Source: Flavobacterium araucananum (GTDB lineage: Bacteria > Bacteroidota > Bacteroidia > Flavobacteriales > Flavobacteriaceae). From it: a stretch of DNA of 41,982 bases. The translations under genes were made by a program, and so were the position numbers. The stretch is from the NCBI RefSeq assembly GCF_002222055.1, contig NZ_MUGS01000068.1, positions 1 to 41,982 of the forward strand, given 5' to 3'. Below, one piece after another: positions 32,402 to 41,790 of this stretch. The notes below the pieces were generated by a model. The model was not told the DNA's origin. It was given only the letters and a program-made list of their open reading frames with translations, and searched no databases. Each line of letters begins with the position of its first letter. Within the stretch, counting starts at the first letter, position 1.

Positions 32402-33490
32402 TTATTTAAAATAAGAAAAGGTTTCATTATTTTCAATTTTTAATAGTGACTGATAAATTAACTGAATCACATTTTCTACATCTTCTCTATGAACCATTTC
32501 TACGGTTGTGTGCATGTAGCGCAAAGGCAAAGAAATCAATGCAGATGCTACACCGCCATTACTGTAAGCAAATGCATCTGTATCTGTTCCTGTTGCACGG
32601 GATGTGGCGTGACGCTGAAACGGAATTTTATTTTCCTGTGCAGTATCAACAATCAAATCACGTAGTTTATTTTGTACGGCAGGTGCGTAGGCAATAACCG
32701 GACCTTTGCCCATTTTAAGATCACCTTCTACTTTTTTATCGATCATTGGGGTAGTAGTATCATGACAAACATCTGTTACGATGGCAACATTTGGTTTAAT
32801 AGTTTGTGCAATCATTTCGGCACCACGCAAACCAATTTCTTCCTGAACTGAGTTTACAATATAAAGACCAAACGGAAGTGTTTTTTTGTTTTCATGCAAT
32901 AAACGGGCTACTTCGGCAATCATGAATCCACCCATTCTGTTATCAATTGCGCGACAAACAAATTTGTTTTCGTTTAAGATCATAAATTCATCAGGATATG
33001 TAATCACGCAACCTACATGAACGCCCATTGCTTCGACTTGCTCTTTGGTTTCGCAACCTAAATCAATAAAAATGTTGCTAATTTTTGGAGCTTCTTCCTT
33101 ATCACGCAAACGTGTGTGGATTGCCGGCCAGCCAAAAACACCTTTTACAATTCCTTTTTTAGTATGAATATGCACTCTTTTCGATGGTGCAATTTGATGA
33201 TCAGAACCACCATTTCGTATGACATATAGTAGACCATCATCCGTAATATAATTTACATACCATGAAATTTCATCAGCATGACCTTCTATTACAACCTTAA
33301 AAGGAGCATCCGGGTTAATGATTCCAACAGCGGTTCCATACGTATCTGTAATAAAAGTATCTACGTAAGGTTTCAAATAATTCATCCAGAGTTTTTGTCC
33401 TTCACTTTCATATCCGGTAGGTGAGGCGTTATTTAGGTAGCTTTCCAGGAAAGCTATTGAGGTATCTTTTAAGATAGATTCTGTGCTCAT
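32402..33490 (-). CDS. M42-family metallo-aminopeptidase
   Basis: A 362-residue dinuclear-metal aminopeptidase of the M42 (glutamyl aminopeptidase/TET/FrvX) family. Metal ligands and catalytic residues are visible: His71 and Asp73 in EGHADE, the bridging Asp in DNRMGGF near 190, the catalytic Glu pair in VQEEIGLRG near 222, the Asp in VTDVCHD near 247 and the His in YMHTTVEMVHRED near 335. It is cytoplasmic (no signal peptide) and probably forms a large assembly. It reads toward the response-regulator gene with a 65-base gap, so read-through into the cluster is possible. Confidence 0.93.
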   Translation of the reverse strand: MSTESILKDTSIAFLESYLNNASPTGYESEGQKLWMNYLKPYVDTFITDTYGTAVGIINPDAPFKVVIEGHADEISWYVNYITDDGLLYVIRNGGSDHQIAPSKRVHIHTKKGIVKGVFGWPAIHTRLRDKEEAPKISNIFIDLGCETKEQVEAMGVHVGCVITYPDEFMILNENKFVCRAIDNRMGGFMIAEVARLLHENKKTLPFGLYIVNSVQEEIGLRGAEMIAQTIKPNVAIVTDVCHDTTTPMIDKKVEGDLKMGKGPVIAYAPAVQNKLRDLIVDTAQENKIPFQRHATSRATGTDTDAFAYSNGGVASALISLPLRYMHTTVEMVHREDVENVIQLIYQSLLKIENNETFSYFK

Positions 33491-33512
33491 AAAAATATTT
33501 TTTGCTAATTTA

Positions 33513-33520
33513 TAAATTTG
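33513..33520 (+). promoter_or_regulatory. -7 box in the M42-DUF4294 divergent gap
   Basis: TAAATTTG matches TAnnTTTG on the plus strand, 50 bases before the DUF4294 start. No TTG lies at the correct spacing. Confidence 0.35.
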
Positions 33521-33570
33521 GTATTAGAGTTGTATATAAATATATAATTTTACACTTAAATTATGATTCA

Positions 33571-34257
33571 ATGAGATTTACCTACTGCATTTTATTCCTT
33601 ATAATGATTTCGTTTGCAAGTCAGGCCCAGGTTAAGCCTAAAGAAAACCAACAAATGGGCTATATATTAACGGAGCAGGATTCTATCCTGAACGATACAA
33701 TAGAATTACCTGAGATTATTATTTCTAAAGAGAAGCTAGATCCTGAAGTTCAAAAACAATTTTTGATTCTTCAAAACAGGGTTTACAAAGTATATCCCTA
33801 TGCCAAATTAGCGGCAGACAGACTAACGGCTTTAAATAGCGGAATGGCGCGTTTGAAAACCAATCGGGAAAAGAAAAAATATTTTAAAATTGTAGAAGAT
33901 TATCTCAACAATGAATTCGAAGAGAGACTTAAAAAGCTCTCGCGCAGACAAGGACAAATTCTGGTAAAGCTTATTCACAGACAAACCGGAATAACAACTT
34001 ATGAATTAATCCGAACTCTAAAAAGTGGTTTCAAAGCCTTTGTTTCAAATACTACAGCCAATTTATTTGATATAAGTTTAAAAACAGAATATAAGCCCTA
34101 TGAGGCCAATGAAGACTATTTAATAGAAACTATTCTACTCCGGGCATTTGAGTCCGGACGTTTGGTAAATCAGAAAGCCGCAAATCCCGTAAATTATGAT
34201 GATTTAATGAATCATTGGCAAGCAAAAGCGAAACAAGAGGTCAAGGAACCAAAATAA
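33571..34257 (+). CDS. DUF4294-domain protein, exported
   Basis: A 228-residue protein found in Bacteroidota. Residues 1-19 are a signal peptide (RFTYCILFLIMISFASQAQ). The rest is a single DUF4294 domain with IELPEIIISKEKLD near 49, NRVYKVYPYAKLAADRLTAL, a long helix rich in Lys and Arg (KTNREKKKYFK, RLKKLSRRQGQILVKLIHRQ) and TTYELIRTLKSGFKAF. No function is established to my knowledge. The ATG at 33571 is chosen because it begins the signal peptide; the longer frame from 33502 would put about 23 unrelated residues first. Confidence 0.85.
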   Translation: MRFTYCILFLIMISFASQAQVKPKENQQMGYILTEQDSILNDTIELPEIIISKEKLDPEVQKQFLILQNRVYKVYPYAKLAADRLTALNSGMARLKTNREKKKYFKIVEDYLNNEFEERLKKLSRRQGQILVKLIHRQTGITTYELIRTLKSGFKAFVSNTTANLFDISLKTEYKPYEANEDYLIETILLRAFESGRLVNQKAANPVNYDDLMNHWQAKAKQEVKEPK

Positions 34258-34281
34258 AAGTTTACATAGAATTTACATTAG

Positions 34282-34315
34282 AAGACCTGCAAAACTAACT
34301 TGTAGGTCTTTTTTT
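34282..34315 (+). terminator. terminator of the DUF4294 gene
   Basis: AAGACCTGCAA (34282-34292) pairs with TTGTAGGTCTT (34300-34310) with one G-U pair, followed by T. The gap to the protease start at 34555 holds AT-rich DNA without a clear consensus promoter. Confidence 0.75.
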
Positions 34316-34554
34316 ATTAAAAATAATTTTTGGATTACAAGAAATTTTTCAAATAAAAGAATTTACTTACTTAATTTTAATTTTAATTTCTACTACAATA
34401 GTCGACTAATCCTGTGTTTTTGTTAGATATTTGCCGCTTATCATGTAATTATGTTCTTTTTTTAACAAATTATAAATAGATAATATTTGTTTTTGAAAGT
34501 TTAATTTGTAGGTTTACTCTTCGCAACCATTTGTTAACCAAAACATATTACATT

Positions 34555-37500
34555 ATGAGAATAAAATTACTTAGTTTATTTATGTTACTACTGACCATTA
34601 CTGTATGGTCGCAAAAGGGACCTGATACTGACTTTACAGTTTCTTTAAATGGGAATAAAATTGCTACCTCGGCAACTTTTAAACAACAATTTAAAGATAA
34701 AAAAAGTACAGCGAAGCAAAATCCTAAAACGGAGTATACTTTGTTGCAATTTACCAAAATACCATCGGTAGATGAGCAACAAAAATTAAAAGCGCAAGGA
34801 ATAACGTTACTTAGTTATTTGTCTAACAACGCTTATTATGCAGCAATCTCTTCTGAATTTTATAGCAAGAGCACTGTTTCTGATAATATTAGAGCATCGA
34901 TTGCTATCGATCCTAAATATAAATTAGATCCAATGATTGTTGATAATGTTATTCCGGATTATGCTACAGAAGGCAATGGGGTAAAAGTTGTTATTAGCTA
35001 TTTTAAAGGAGTTGATAATAAAGCTATCACACAAGACTTAGCATCATTATTTGTAAAAAGTCCAAAGAACGTTGAAGAATTTAGTCAATTATATCTTCAG
35101 GCTTCGATAGAAAAACTGGAAGAAATTGCAAAATTCAATTGGGTACAAAATATAGAGTTAGTACCTGCACCGGTCGAAAGTGATAATAAACCTGGTTTGA
35201 CTTCGCATAAAGCGAATGTCTTAGGATCTACAATACCGGGATTAGGTTATGGATTAACAGGTAAAGGAGTAAAAGTTGGTATTTGGGATGGAAATCTGGA
35301 ACAACATAAAGATCATACCGGAAGAGTTATTAACAGAGAGTATGAATCAAATTCTTCGCACGGGGATCACGTTTCCGGAACCATTGGTGGTGCCGGTTTA
35401 TTAGACCCAAAAGCAAGAGGGATGGCTCCGGAAGTACAAATGTACGGATGGAATTTTAATGTACAATCTAATAATTTAACTGTTCAGCAAGAAAGAATTA
35501 TAGCCGCTAGTCAGGATGGTATTGAGATTACATCAAATTCATACGGTGTAAACTTAACTTCTGGATATAACACTAGACGTTATGATACTGGGGATTATGG
35601 AGATGACAGAGTTACAAATTTGTTTCCTTATCTATTAACGATTTACTCAAACGGAAATGCTCAAACAGCATACCCGGGAGGTTTTAATACATCGACAAAA
35701 AATTCAAAAAATGCATTGCATGTAGCGGCAAATAATCCTGATGATTTAATTAGTAGTTATAGTAGTTTTGGACCTACAATTGATGGTCGTTTAGTACCTC
35801 AGATTGCGGCAGTTGGTACAGATGTTTATTCATTAGATTACAGTAACTCGTATCAGGTAATGAGCGGAACCTCTATGGCAACTCCGGGAACGACAGGTAC
35901 AGTGGCTTTGCTGTATGAAAGATATAAAAATATCTATGGTACAAAACCATTAGCTTCTTTAATGAAAGCTTTGGTAACAAATACAGCCAAAGATGCAGGA
36001 AATCCAGGTCCTGATTACAAATATGGATTTGGTAACCTGAATGGTTTAAGAGCTGTAAAAGCTTTAGATAATAAAGCGTTTTATACCGGAACTGTTGCTA
36101 ACGGAGCCACTTATGAAAAAGAGATTGTCGTTCCGGCAGGATTAGTAACATTAAAAGTGTTACTAGCTTATACAGATGTTGAAGGAACTCCAGGAGCAAC
36201 TTCAATACAGGTAAATGATTTGGATATTAAAATTGTAAAAGATGGTGTAACCACTTTACCATGGGTTTTAAATCCTACTACGCCAAATGCAAATGCAGTT
36301 CGTGGAGTAGATAATATGAATAATATCGAACAGGTAACTTTAGACAATCCTGCGGCAGGAACGTATAAAATTATTGTAACAGGTTCAAAAGTTCCCTTAA
36401 ATACTCAGGAGTTTTCTGTAGTATACGATCTTGTAGCTCCGGAATTAATTCTTACTTATCCTGTAGGAGGAGAAAAATTTAATACAGATACTACAGAATA
36501 TATTCGTTGGGATTATGAAGGTGAAGCAAAAAAGTTTACAATCGAATATTCAGTTGATGGCGGACTAACGTACCAAACCATAGCAAAAGATATTCCGTCT
36601 TCGGCCAGAAATTTTGCTTGGAAAGCTCCGGTAGGACTTGTTGCAAATGCAAAAATAAGAATTAGTGCAGGTACAAAAGTCGATGTTTCAACAGCTGTTT
36701 TTAATATTATTACAGAACCTAAAAATTTGGTTATTGCTCCATCAGTATGTGGTACTTCATCTTATGTTATGAGTTGGGATCCTATTGTGGGTGCAAAATA
36801 TGAGGTTTTAAAAATGAACGGATATAAGTTTGATGTTGTAGCAACTGTAACAGATCCTACTTATACTTTTACCAACCTTACTCCGGGAGAAAACAACTGG
36901 TTTTCTGTTAGAACTGTAGATATTGCAACCGGAATTGTTTCAGAAAGAGTTAGAGCTGTAAATGTAGAACCAGTTTCTCAACCAGTTATTAGCGCATTAA
37001 GTTTGCCTTTTGTAGAAAACTTTAATGCAAGAAAAGCAACCAATTATGTATTTACAGAAGGTGTAACAGGAACTGTAAAATATGAATATATTAATCCTGA
37101 TTTTTTAGATGGAGCAAAAATGTCAGGTTCTGGCGATGCACCATCGGCTCCATGGGTAGCAAGTACAACAGCAAATGCTTTTACTAACAATCCAAACTTT
37201 ATTCAAAAAGTATCTTTTTGTGATATCGATGCTACAAGTCTTGCCGGAAAAGCACTTCGTCTTAAATTTAATTTAATTTGGAATAGTGTTGGACCAGTAA
37301 ATAAAAACTTTTTTAGACTGGTAGTCAATGGTACTCCGATAAATAGCTATGAAAATGTAGGTGTTTATGGAGGTACTGCTTTAACAGGTAGTACAGAACT
37401 AATCTATGACTTATCTGCTTATGCAGGAACTACCTTTAGTATTGGTTTTGAATCTGCTATCGATAACGATGTTATTGTAGTAAGTAGTGATAATGTCTAT

Positions 37501-40500
37501 AACTCTGTATTTATTGATAATGTTTCCCTTTTTGAAGCAACAGCAACAGATCTTGCGCTATCGTCACTTACTCCTAACACGGGACTGACAGCTAATGAAA
37601 CAGTAAAAATAAAAGTTTACAACCACTCTCCGGTTGCCGTAAGTAATATTCCGGTTTCTTATAAAATAAATAATGGGACAGAAGTAGTTGAAACTATTCC
37701 TGGGCCATTAAATCCGCTTAGCGAAGTATCTTATGATTTTGTTCAAAAAGCAGATTTTTCAGCTCCGGGCGTATATACGGTAGCAGGAAAAGTAAATTAT
37801 ACAGGTGATACTGTTGCAGAAAATAATACAATATCAAAATTAGTGACCAATTCCGGAACTGATATTTTAATAGGATCAGCAGCTACAGTAACTACTTGTT
37901 CAGCTGTATTTACAGATGCCGGAACTCGTTATGCTAATTATGGCGATCAGCTTACACAAACGATAACGTTTAAACCTGCAACTATAGGAAGTAGTATTAA
38001 TGTAAACTTTAGTGCCTTTGATGTAGAGCAGGATTATGATTATTTATACATCTATAATGGGCCAACAACTGCATCTCCGTTGTTAGGCACATTTACAGGA
38101 AGTACGTTACCACCATCATTAACTTCTACAGCTGTTGGAGGAGAGTTGACTTTTAGATTCACTTCAGATGTCGAAGTAAACGAAGCAGGATGGGTTGCAG
38201 ATATTACTTGTGTTGCAAAACCAATTGTTAATGATGTTGCAATTGCCTCTATAGTAACACCAGAGGTATTAGGTAAAAAATCCAGCACGAACGATATAAC
38301 AATTCGAGTAACTAATGTAGGACCAACGGTTTTAACTAATTACCCTGTGTTTTATCAGGTAAATGGCGGAGCTAAAGTTACAGATGTAGTACCTACAATT
38401 GCAGCTTATGCCACTGTAAGTTTTACTTTCGCAACCAAAGCAGATTTATCTACTGTCAATGCTACTTACACCATAAAAAGTGGAGTTGATATAGCAGATG
38501 ATAATGTTAGTAATGATGTACGTGAAAAAATTGTATATAACAAAAATGATTTGCCGGTTCATACCAATACAGATGGATATGCAATTTCTAAATTAAAATG
38601 GAATGATGTTGTAAACAATTCAGGAACTACAGCATATTCAGATTTTAAAAATGTAAAAATTCCGGTTTATGCAGGTTTTACTTATCAGCCGGAAATAACC
38701 ATTACAAAACCAGAAACACCAATTACAAGAGACCAATCAGCATCAGCAGTTGGAGTATTTACTATGATTGTAATTGATTTAAATGGAGATGGTAATCTGA
38801 CAGATGAATTTTATGCAGGAACTTTTTGGGTAAATACTACGCCAACTTCTGCATCACCGGCTATTCCGTCAACAACAAATACACATTATTTTAGAAACAA
38901 CATTACTTTGGTAGGAGGAGTAACAATTCCTGCAGGAACAGTTGCGGGCGAAAAGTTAATGCGTGTAATACACATGTTCCGTTCACCATCAGAATATTAT
39001 AATGTTAATCTTGGACCAACTATCGACGGATTAACAAGTTCAAGAAGTGATTTCGAAGTAGAAGAGTATACCATAAACGTACTACCTTTTACAGCTGCAG
39101 ATGCAAGTGTAGAAAGAATAGTAGCGCCTGTTAAACCAGGAAATGCACCAGTTTCAGTTACAGCTTTGATTCGCAATTACTCAAATTCAGCAATTTCGAA
39201 TTTCCCGGTTGCTTACAAAATTAACGGTGGGACAGAAGTAGTACAAAATTTTACAGCTTCAATTGCAGCAGGAGCAACAGCTAATTTTACTTTTACAGTA
39301 AAAGCTAATTTAGGTGCTCCCGGAGATTATACAATTGATGCGTATACAAAATTAGTTGCAGATACAGATCCAACAAATGATTCTAAATCTGTAACACTTT
39401 CGCATGCTGCAAATTATGCTACAAATGTTACCGGAACTTTTGACGGAGTAAATGATTTTATCAAAACAGATATTACTCCTGCTCTGAATATTACGAACAA
39501 CTATACGTTTGAAGCTTGGGTAAATCAAAAAGCAACAACCGTTTTTGGTAGAATTTTAGATAAAAGCACAGTATTAGCATTTATCCATAACAATAGTAGT
39601 TTGTCTATTTATAAGGAAAACAGTTTAGTAATTTCTATTACAACAGCTACAGGATCTTATGTTATCAATACAGCGCTAAACTCTATTAAACAAAATACCT
39701 GGCATCATATCGCTTATACAGTAAGTGCTGCCAATGTGTACACTGTTTATATAGATGGAGTATCAGTACCTTATACAAGTACAGGAACAGCAAATGCAGC
39801 TTCTTCAAATGCAGCAGCAGCAGCTTATATAGGAAACAATGCTGGTTTAGCACGTGGTTTAAACGGTAACATAGATGAGGTTCGTATCTGGTCAGGAGTT
39901 CGTAGTCAGGCTACAATTGCGGCCAACTCAACAACAAAATATGTTGGAAACGAACCGGGACTATTAGCTTATTATTCCTTTTCAGAAGGAGATAAACAAT
40001 TTGTTTTCGATAGTACAATTAGTGATAACACAGCTGTAGTAACAAATGCTGACACCAACGGTATTGGAGAAGGAAAATTCTGGAATGTTCCGGTTTTATT
40101 GCAAAAATTAGATTTTGTAAATCAACTTTCATCTTCTTATGATGCAGCAACCAAAACATTTTCGGTTTTATTAAACGACGGATCTGATGTAACAGCTGCA
40201 ATTGCTAATTATTCATTAGGAATGAAAAGTATTGCAAAAATTAGCGGAACAACTCAGGTAAACGGAGTAACGCCAAACGATTATACAAATCCAGTTACGC
40301 TAACAGTAGAAGGAGTTGGTTTTAATACCGGAATTACAGAAACATATACTGTAAAAGTTATTACAGGATTAAGCAGTGAGAGTAAATTACTGTCTTATGA
40401 TTTTAAAACAGTTTCAAATCCGGGTCTTCCACAAGAAATCAATACAGAGATTGTTGGAAATAGTGCTGCCAAAACAGTACCATTTGGTTATGATGTAACT

Positions 40501-41445
40501 AATTTAGTGGCAGATTTCGCGGTTTCTCCAGGTGCAGAACTTTATGTTGATGGAGTAAAACAACTAAATTCAAAAGTAGTAGCTTCAAATTATACCAACA
40601 GTTTCTTTGTAACTGTAGTCTCAGAGAACAAACTTTCGCAAACAAACTATACAGTTACTGTTAATGCAAAGAATTCTCAGGCAAGTATTATTGCGTACAC
40701 AGTAGCAAACCAAGTAGGAGCCAGCGTTATAGATGCTACGGCAAAAACGGTAAAAGTTTTGGTAAATAATAATGCCAATTTAAGTGCATTAGTTCCTACC
40801 GTTCAACTTTCAGATTTTGCTACGTTACGTATTGGTACTTATATTCAAACAAGCGGAGTAACAACATTAAACTATACTATACCTGTAGTTTACAATGTAA
40901 CTGCCCAAAACGGAACCATAGAATACTGGACAGTAACAATCGAAGCTGCTAAACCAACCATAACTCTTCTGGGAGACGCTATAGTTTCTATAAATAAAGG
41001 ATGTGTTTATACAGAACCAGGTTATACAGCAACAGACAATCTAAATACAGATATAACTGCAGCAGTTCTCGTTTCAGGTACTGTTGATGTAAACACTCCT
41101 GGGCTATATACATTGACTTACACCGTAAAAGATGCATCGCAAAATGAATCATCAGTTACACGTACAGTAAATGTATCGACTACAGTTTGTACTTTAGGAT
41201 TGCCGGTTAATACAATAAATGGTTTTGTATTATATCCTAATCCTGTTACAAATGGTAAAGTGTACATAGAAACAGCATCTGGTAGTACTAAGAGCATTTG
41301 GATATCTGACATGTCTGGTAAAAAACTGCTTTCAGTTAAAACAGAGAAAAATGAATTGAATGTATCTGCGTTGTCAACTGGAGTATATATTATAAAGGTA
41401 GAACAAGATGGGAATACAGCAGTTCAAAAACTAATTATTAAATAA
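34555..41445 (+). CDS. giant multidomain S8 (subtilisin-like) serine protease secreted by type IX secretion
   Basis: A 2296-residue extracellular protease. It has a signal peptide (1-20), a propeptide (about 21-215) and a subtilase domain (about 228-505) with Asp245 (GIWDG), His269 (HGDHVSG), Asn366 (YSNGN) and Ser440 (GTSMA). Next come a subtilase-type beta-sandwich (508-625), Ig-like (628-720), Fn3-like (721-810), a jelly-roll/MAM-like region (815-990), CARDB-like 1 (995-1105), CUB-like (1112-1220), CARDB-like 2 (1223-1335), GEVED-like (1335-1512), CARDB-like 3 (1515-1618), LamG (1620-1830), a DUF5018-like Ig tandem (1845-2135), DUF5011 (2131-2212) and a T9SS type A sorting domain (2215-2296: FVLYPNPV, ISDMSGKK, STGVYIIKV). 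Domain borders are by eye. The adhesive modules suggest attachment to polymers, cells or glycans. The ATG at 34555 begins the signal peptide; a TTG at 34531 is rejected. Confidence 0.92.
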   Translation: MRIKLLSLFMLLLTITVWSQKGPDTDFTVSLNGNKIATSATFKQQFKDKKSTAKQNPKTEYTLLQFTKIPSVDEQQKLKAQGITLLSYLSNNAYYAAISSEFYSKSTVSDNIRASIAIDPKYKLDPMIVDNVIPDYATEGNGVKVVISYFKGVDNKAITQDLASLFVKSPKNVEEFSQLYLQASIEKLEEIAKFNWVQNIELVPAPVESDNKPGLTSHKANVLGSTIPGLGYGLTGKGVKVGIWDGNLEQHKDHTGRVINREYESNSSHGDHVSGTIGGAGLLDPKARGMAPEVQMYGWNFNVQSNNLTVQQERIIAASQDGIEITSNSYGVNLTSGYNTRRYDTGDYGDDRVTNLFPYLLTIYSNGNAQTAYPGGFNTSTKNSKNALHVAANNPDDLISSYSSFGPTIDGRLVPQIAAVGTDVYSLDYSNSYQVMSGTSMATPGTTGTVALLYERYKNIYGTKPLASLMKALVTNTAKDAGNPGPDYKYGFGNLNGLRAVKALDNKAFYTGTVANGATYEKEIVVPAGLVTLKVLLAYTDVEGTPGATSIQVNDLDIKIVKDGVTTLPWVLNPTTPNANAVRGVDNMNNIEQVTLDNPAAGTYKIIVTGSKVPLNTQEFSVVYDLVAPELILTYPVGGEKFNTDTTEYIRWDYEGEAKKFTIEYSVDGGLTYQTIAKDIPSSARNFAWKAPVGLVANAKIRISAGTKVDVSTAVFNIITEPKNLVIAPSVCGTSSYVMSWDPIVGAKYEVLKMNGYKFDVVATVTDPTYTFTNLTPGENNWFSVRTVDIATGIVSERVRAVNVEPVSQPVISALSLPFVENFNARKATNYVFTEGVTGTVKYEYINPDFLDGAKMSGSGDAPSAPWVASTTANAFTNNPNFIQKVSFCDIDATSLAGKALRLKFNLIWNSVGPVNKNFFRLVVNGTPINSYENVGVYGGTALTGSTELIYDLSAYAGTTFSIGFESAIDNDVIVVSSDNVYNSVFIDNVSLFEATATDLALSSLTPNTGLTANETVKIKVYNHSPVAVSNIPVSYKINNGTEVVETIPGPLNPLSEVSYDFVQKADFSAPGVYTVAGKVNYTGDTVAENNTISKLVTNSGTDILIGSAATVTTCSAVFTDAGTRYANYGDQLTQTITFKPATIGSSINVNFSAFDVEQDYDYLYIYNGPTTASPLLGTFTGSTLPPSLTSTAVGGELTFRFTSDVEVNEAGWVADITCVAKPIVNDVAIASIVTPEVLGKKSSTNDITIRVTNVGPTVLTNYPVFYQVNGGAKVTDVVPTIAAYATVSFTFATKADLSTVNATYTIKSGVDIADDNVSNDVREKIVYNKNDLPVHTNTDGYAISKLKWNDVVNNSGTTAYSDFKNVKIPVYAGFTYQPEITITKPETPITRDQSASAVGVFTMIVIDLNGDGNLTDEFYAGTFWVNTTPTSASPAIPSTTNTHYFRNNITLVGGVTIPAGTVAGEKLMRVIHMFRSPSEYYNVNLGPTIDGLTSSRSDFEVEEYTINVLPFTAADASVERIVAPVKPGNAPVSVTALIRNYSNSAISNFPVAYKINGGTEVVQNFTASIAAGATANFTFTVKANLGAPGDYTIDAYTKLVADTDPTNDSKSVTLSHAANYATNVTGTFDGVNDFIKTDITPALNITNNYTFEAWVNQKATTVFGRILDKSTVLAFIHNNSSLSIYKENSLVISITTATGSYVINTALNSIKQNTWHHIAYTVSAANVYTVYIDGVSVPYTSTGTANAASSNAAAAAYIGNNAGLARGLNGNIDEVRIWSGVRSQATIAANSTTKYVGNEPGLLAYYSFSEGDKQFVFDSTISDNTAVVTNADTNGIGEGKFWNVPVLLQKLDFVNQLSSSYDAATKTFSVLLNDGSDVTAAIANYSLGMKSIAKISGTTQVNGVTPNDYTNPVTLTVEGVGFNTGITETYTVKVITGLSSESKLLSYDFKTVSNPGLPQEINTEIVGNSAAKTVPFGYDVTNLVADFAVSPGAELYVDGVKQLNSKVVASNYTNSFFVTVVSENKLSQTNYTVTVNAKNSQASIIAYTVANQVGASVIDATAKTVKVLVNNNANLSALVPTVQLSDFATLRIGTYIQTSGVTTLNYTIPVVYNVTAQNGTIEYWTVTIEAAKPTITLLGDAIVSINKGCVYTEPGYTATDNLNTDITAAVLVSGTVDVNTPGLYTLTYTVKDASQNESSVTRTVNVSTTVCTLGLPVNTINGFVLYPNPVTNGKVYIETASGSTKSIWISDMSGKKLLSVKTEKNELNVSALSTGVYIIKVEQDGNTAVQKLIIK

Positions 41446-41461
41446 GATTACCATAATACTT

Positions 41462-41492
41462 AAAACGGTTACTGTATAAGGTAACCGTTTTT
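41462..41492 (+). terminator. terminator of the S8 protease gene
   Basis: AAAACGGTTAC (41462-41472) pairs with GTAACCGTTTT (41481-41491), an 11 bp stem with an 8-base loop and T at the end. It lies 16 bases past the stop codon. Confidence 0.8.
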
Positions 41493-41537
41493 GAAATTAG
41501 TTACCTTATTATACATAAGAGTAAATCCATAACAAAC

Positions 41538-41569
41538 CCGACAGTTTTGAAAACTGTCGGTTTTTTTTT
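41538..41569. repeat. palindrome with T tract, terminator-like repeat
   Basis: CCGACAGTTT (41538-41547) and AAACTGTCGG (41551-41560) are perfect arms around TGA, followed by nine T. It shares the GTTTTGAAAAC core with the next palindrome at 41605, which suggests one repeat family. It may be a second terminator. Confidence 0.65.
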
Positions 41570-41604
41570 GTCCTTATATATAGGACAAGCTTTTTGATCC
41601 TGCC

Positions 41605-41633
41605 ACCTACCAGGTTTTGAAAACCTGTTAGGT
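41605..41633. repeat. ACCTA.CAGGTTTTGAAAACCT palindrome
   Basis: ACCTACCAGGTTT (41605-41617) and AAACCTGTTAGGT (41621-41633) pair with one mismatch around TGA. I recall this palindrome as a common dispersed repeat in Flavobacterium genomes. No gene is present from 41446 to 41982. Confidence 0.6.
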
Positions 41634-41713
41634 TTGTTTTGGAGTCAAAGGAACTCAAGATAAGTTCTCACCTTATATAGTATTATGTTTTAAAAACCTC
41701 TTTGAAGTTTTAA

Positions 41714-41790
41714 GGAGCTTAATCCCGCTGTTTGTTTCAATCTTTTGCGCCGAACCCCGGCGCAAAAGGATTTTCACTCCCATCGGGGCT
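41714..41790 (-). repeat. REP-like palindromic element (AGCCCCGATGG type)
   Basis: On the minus strand it runs from AGCCCCGATGGGAGTGAAAA through a perfect 10 bp stem (41742-41751 with 41759-41768, CTTTTGCGCC and GGCGCAAAAG, 7-base loop GAACCCC) to CAGCGGGATTAAGCTCC. It is GC-rich against AT-rich surroundings. I recall the type from many Flavobacterium genomes, usually between genes. It differs from the decayed copies at 132-498, which have the GTTAGGGA...AGCCC form. Confidence 0.65.

Noticed and set aside
23413..33490. Novel defence or antiphage system
   Set aside because: All genes fit metal efflux, two-component control or general peptidase families.
34531..34554. Upstream TTG start for the S8 protease
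   Set aside because: It would put eight residues before a clean signal peptide that starts at the ATG at 34555.
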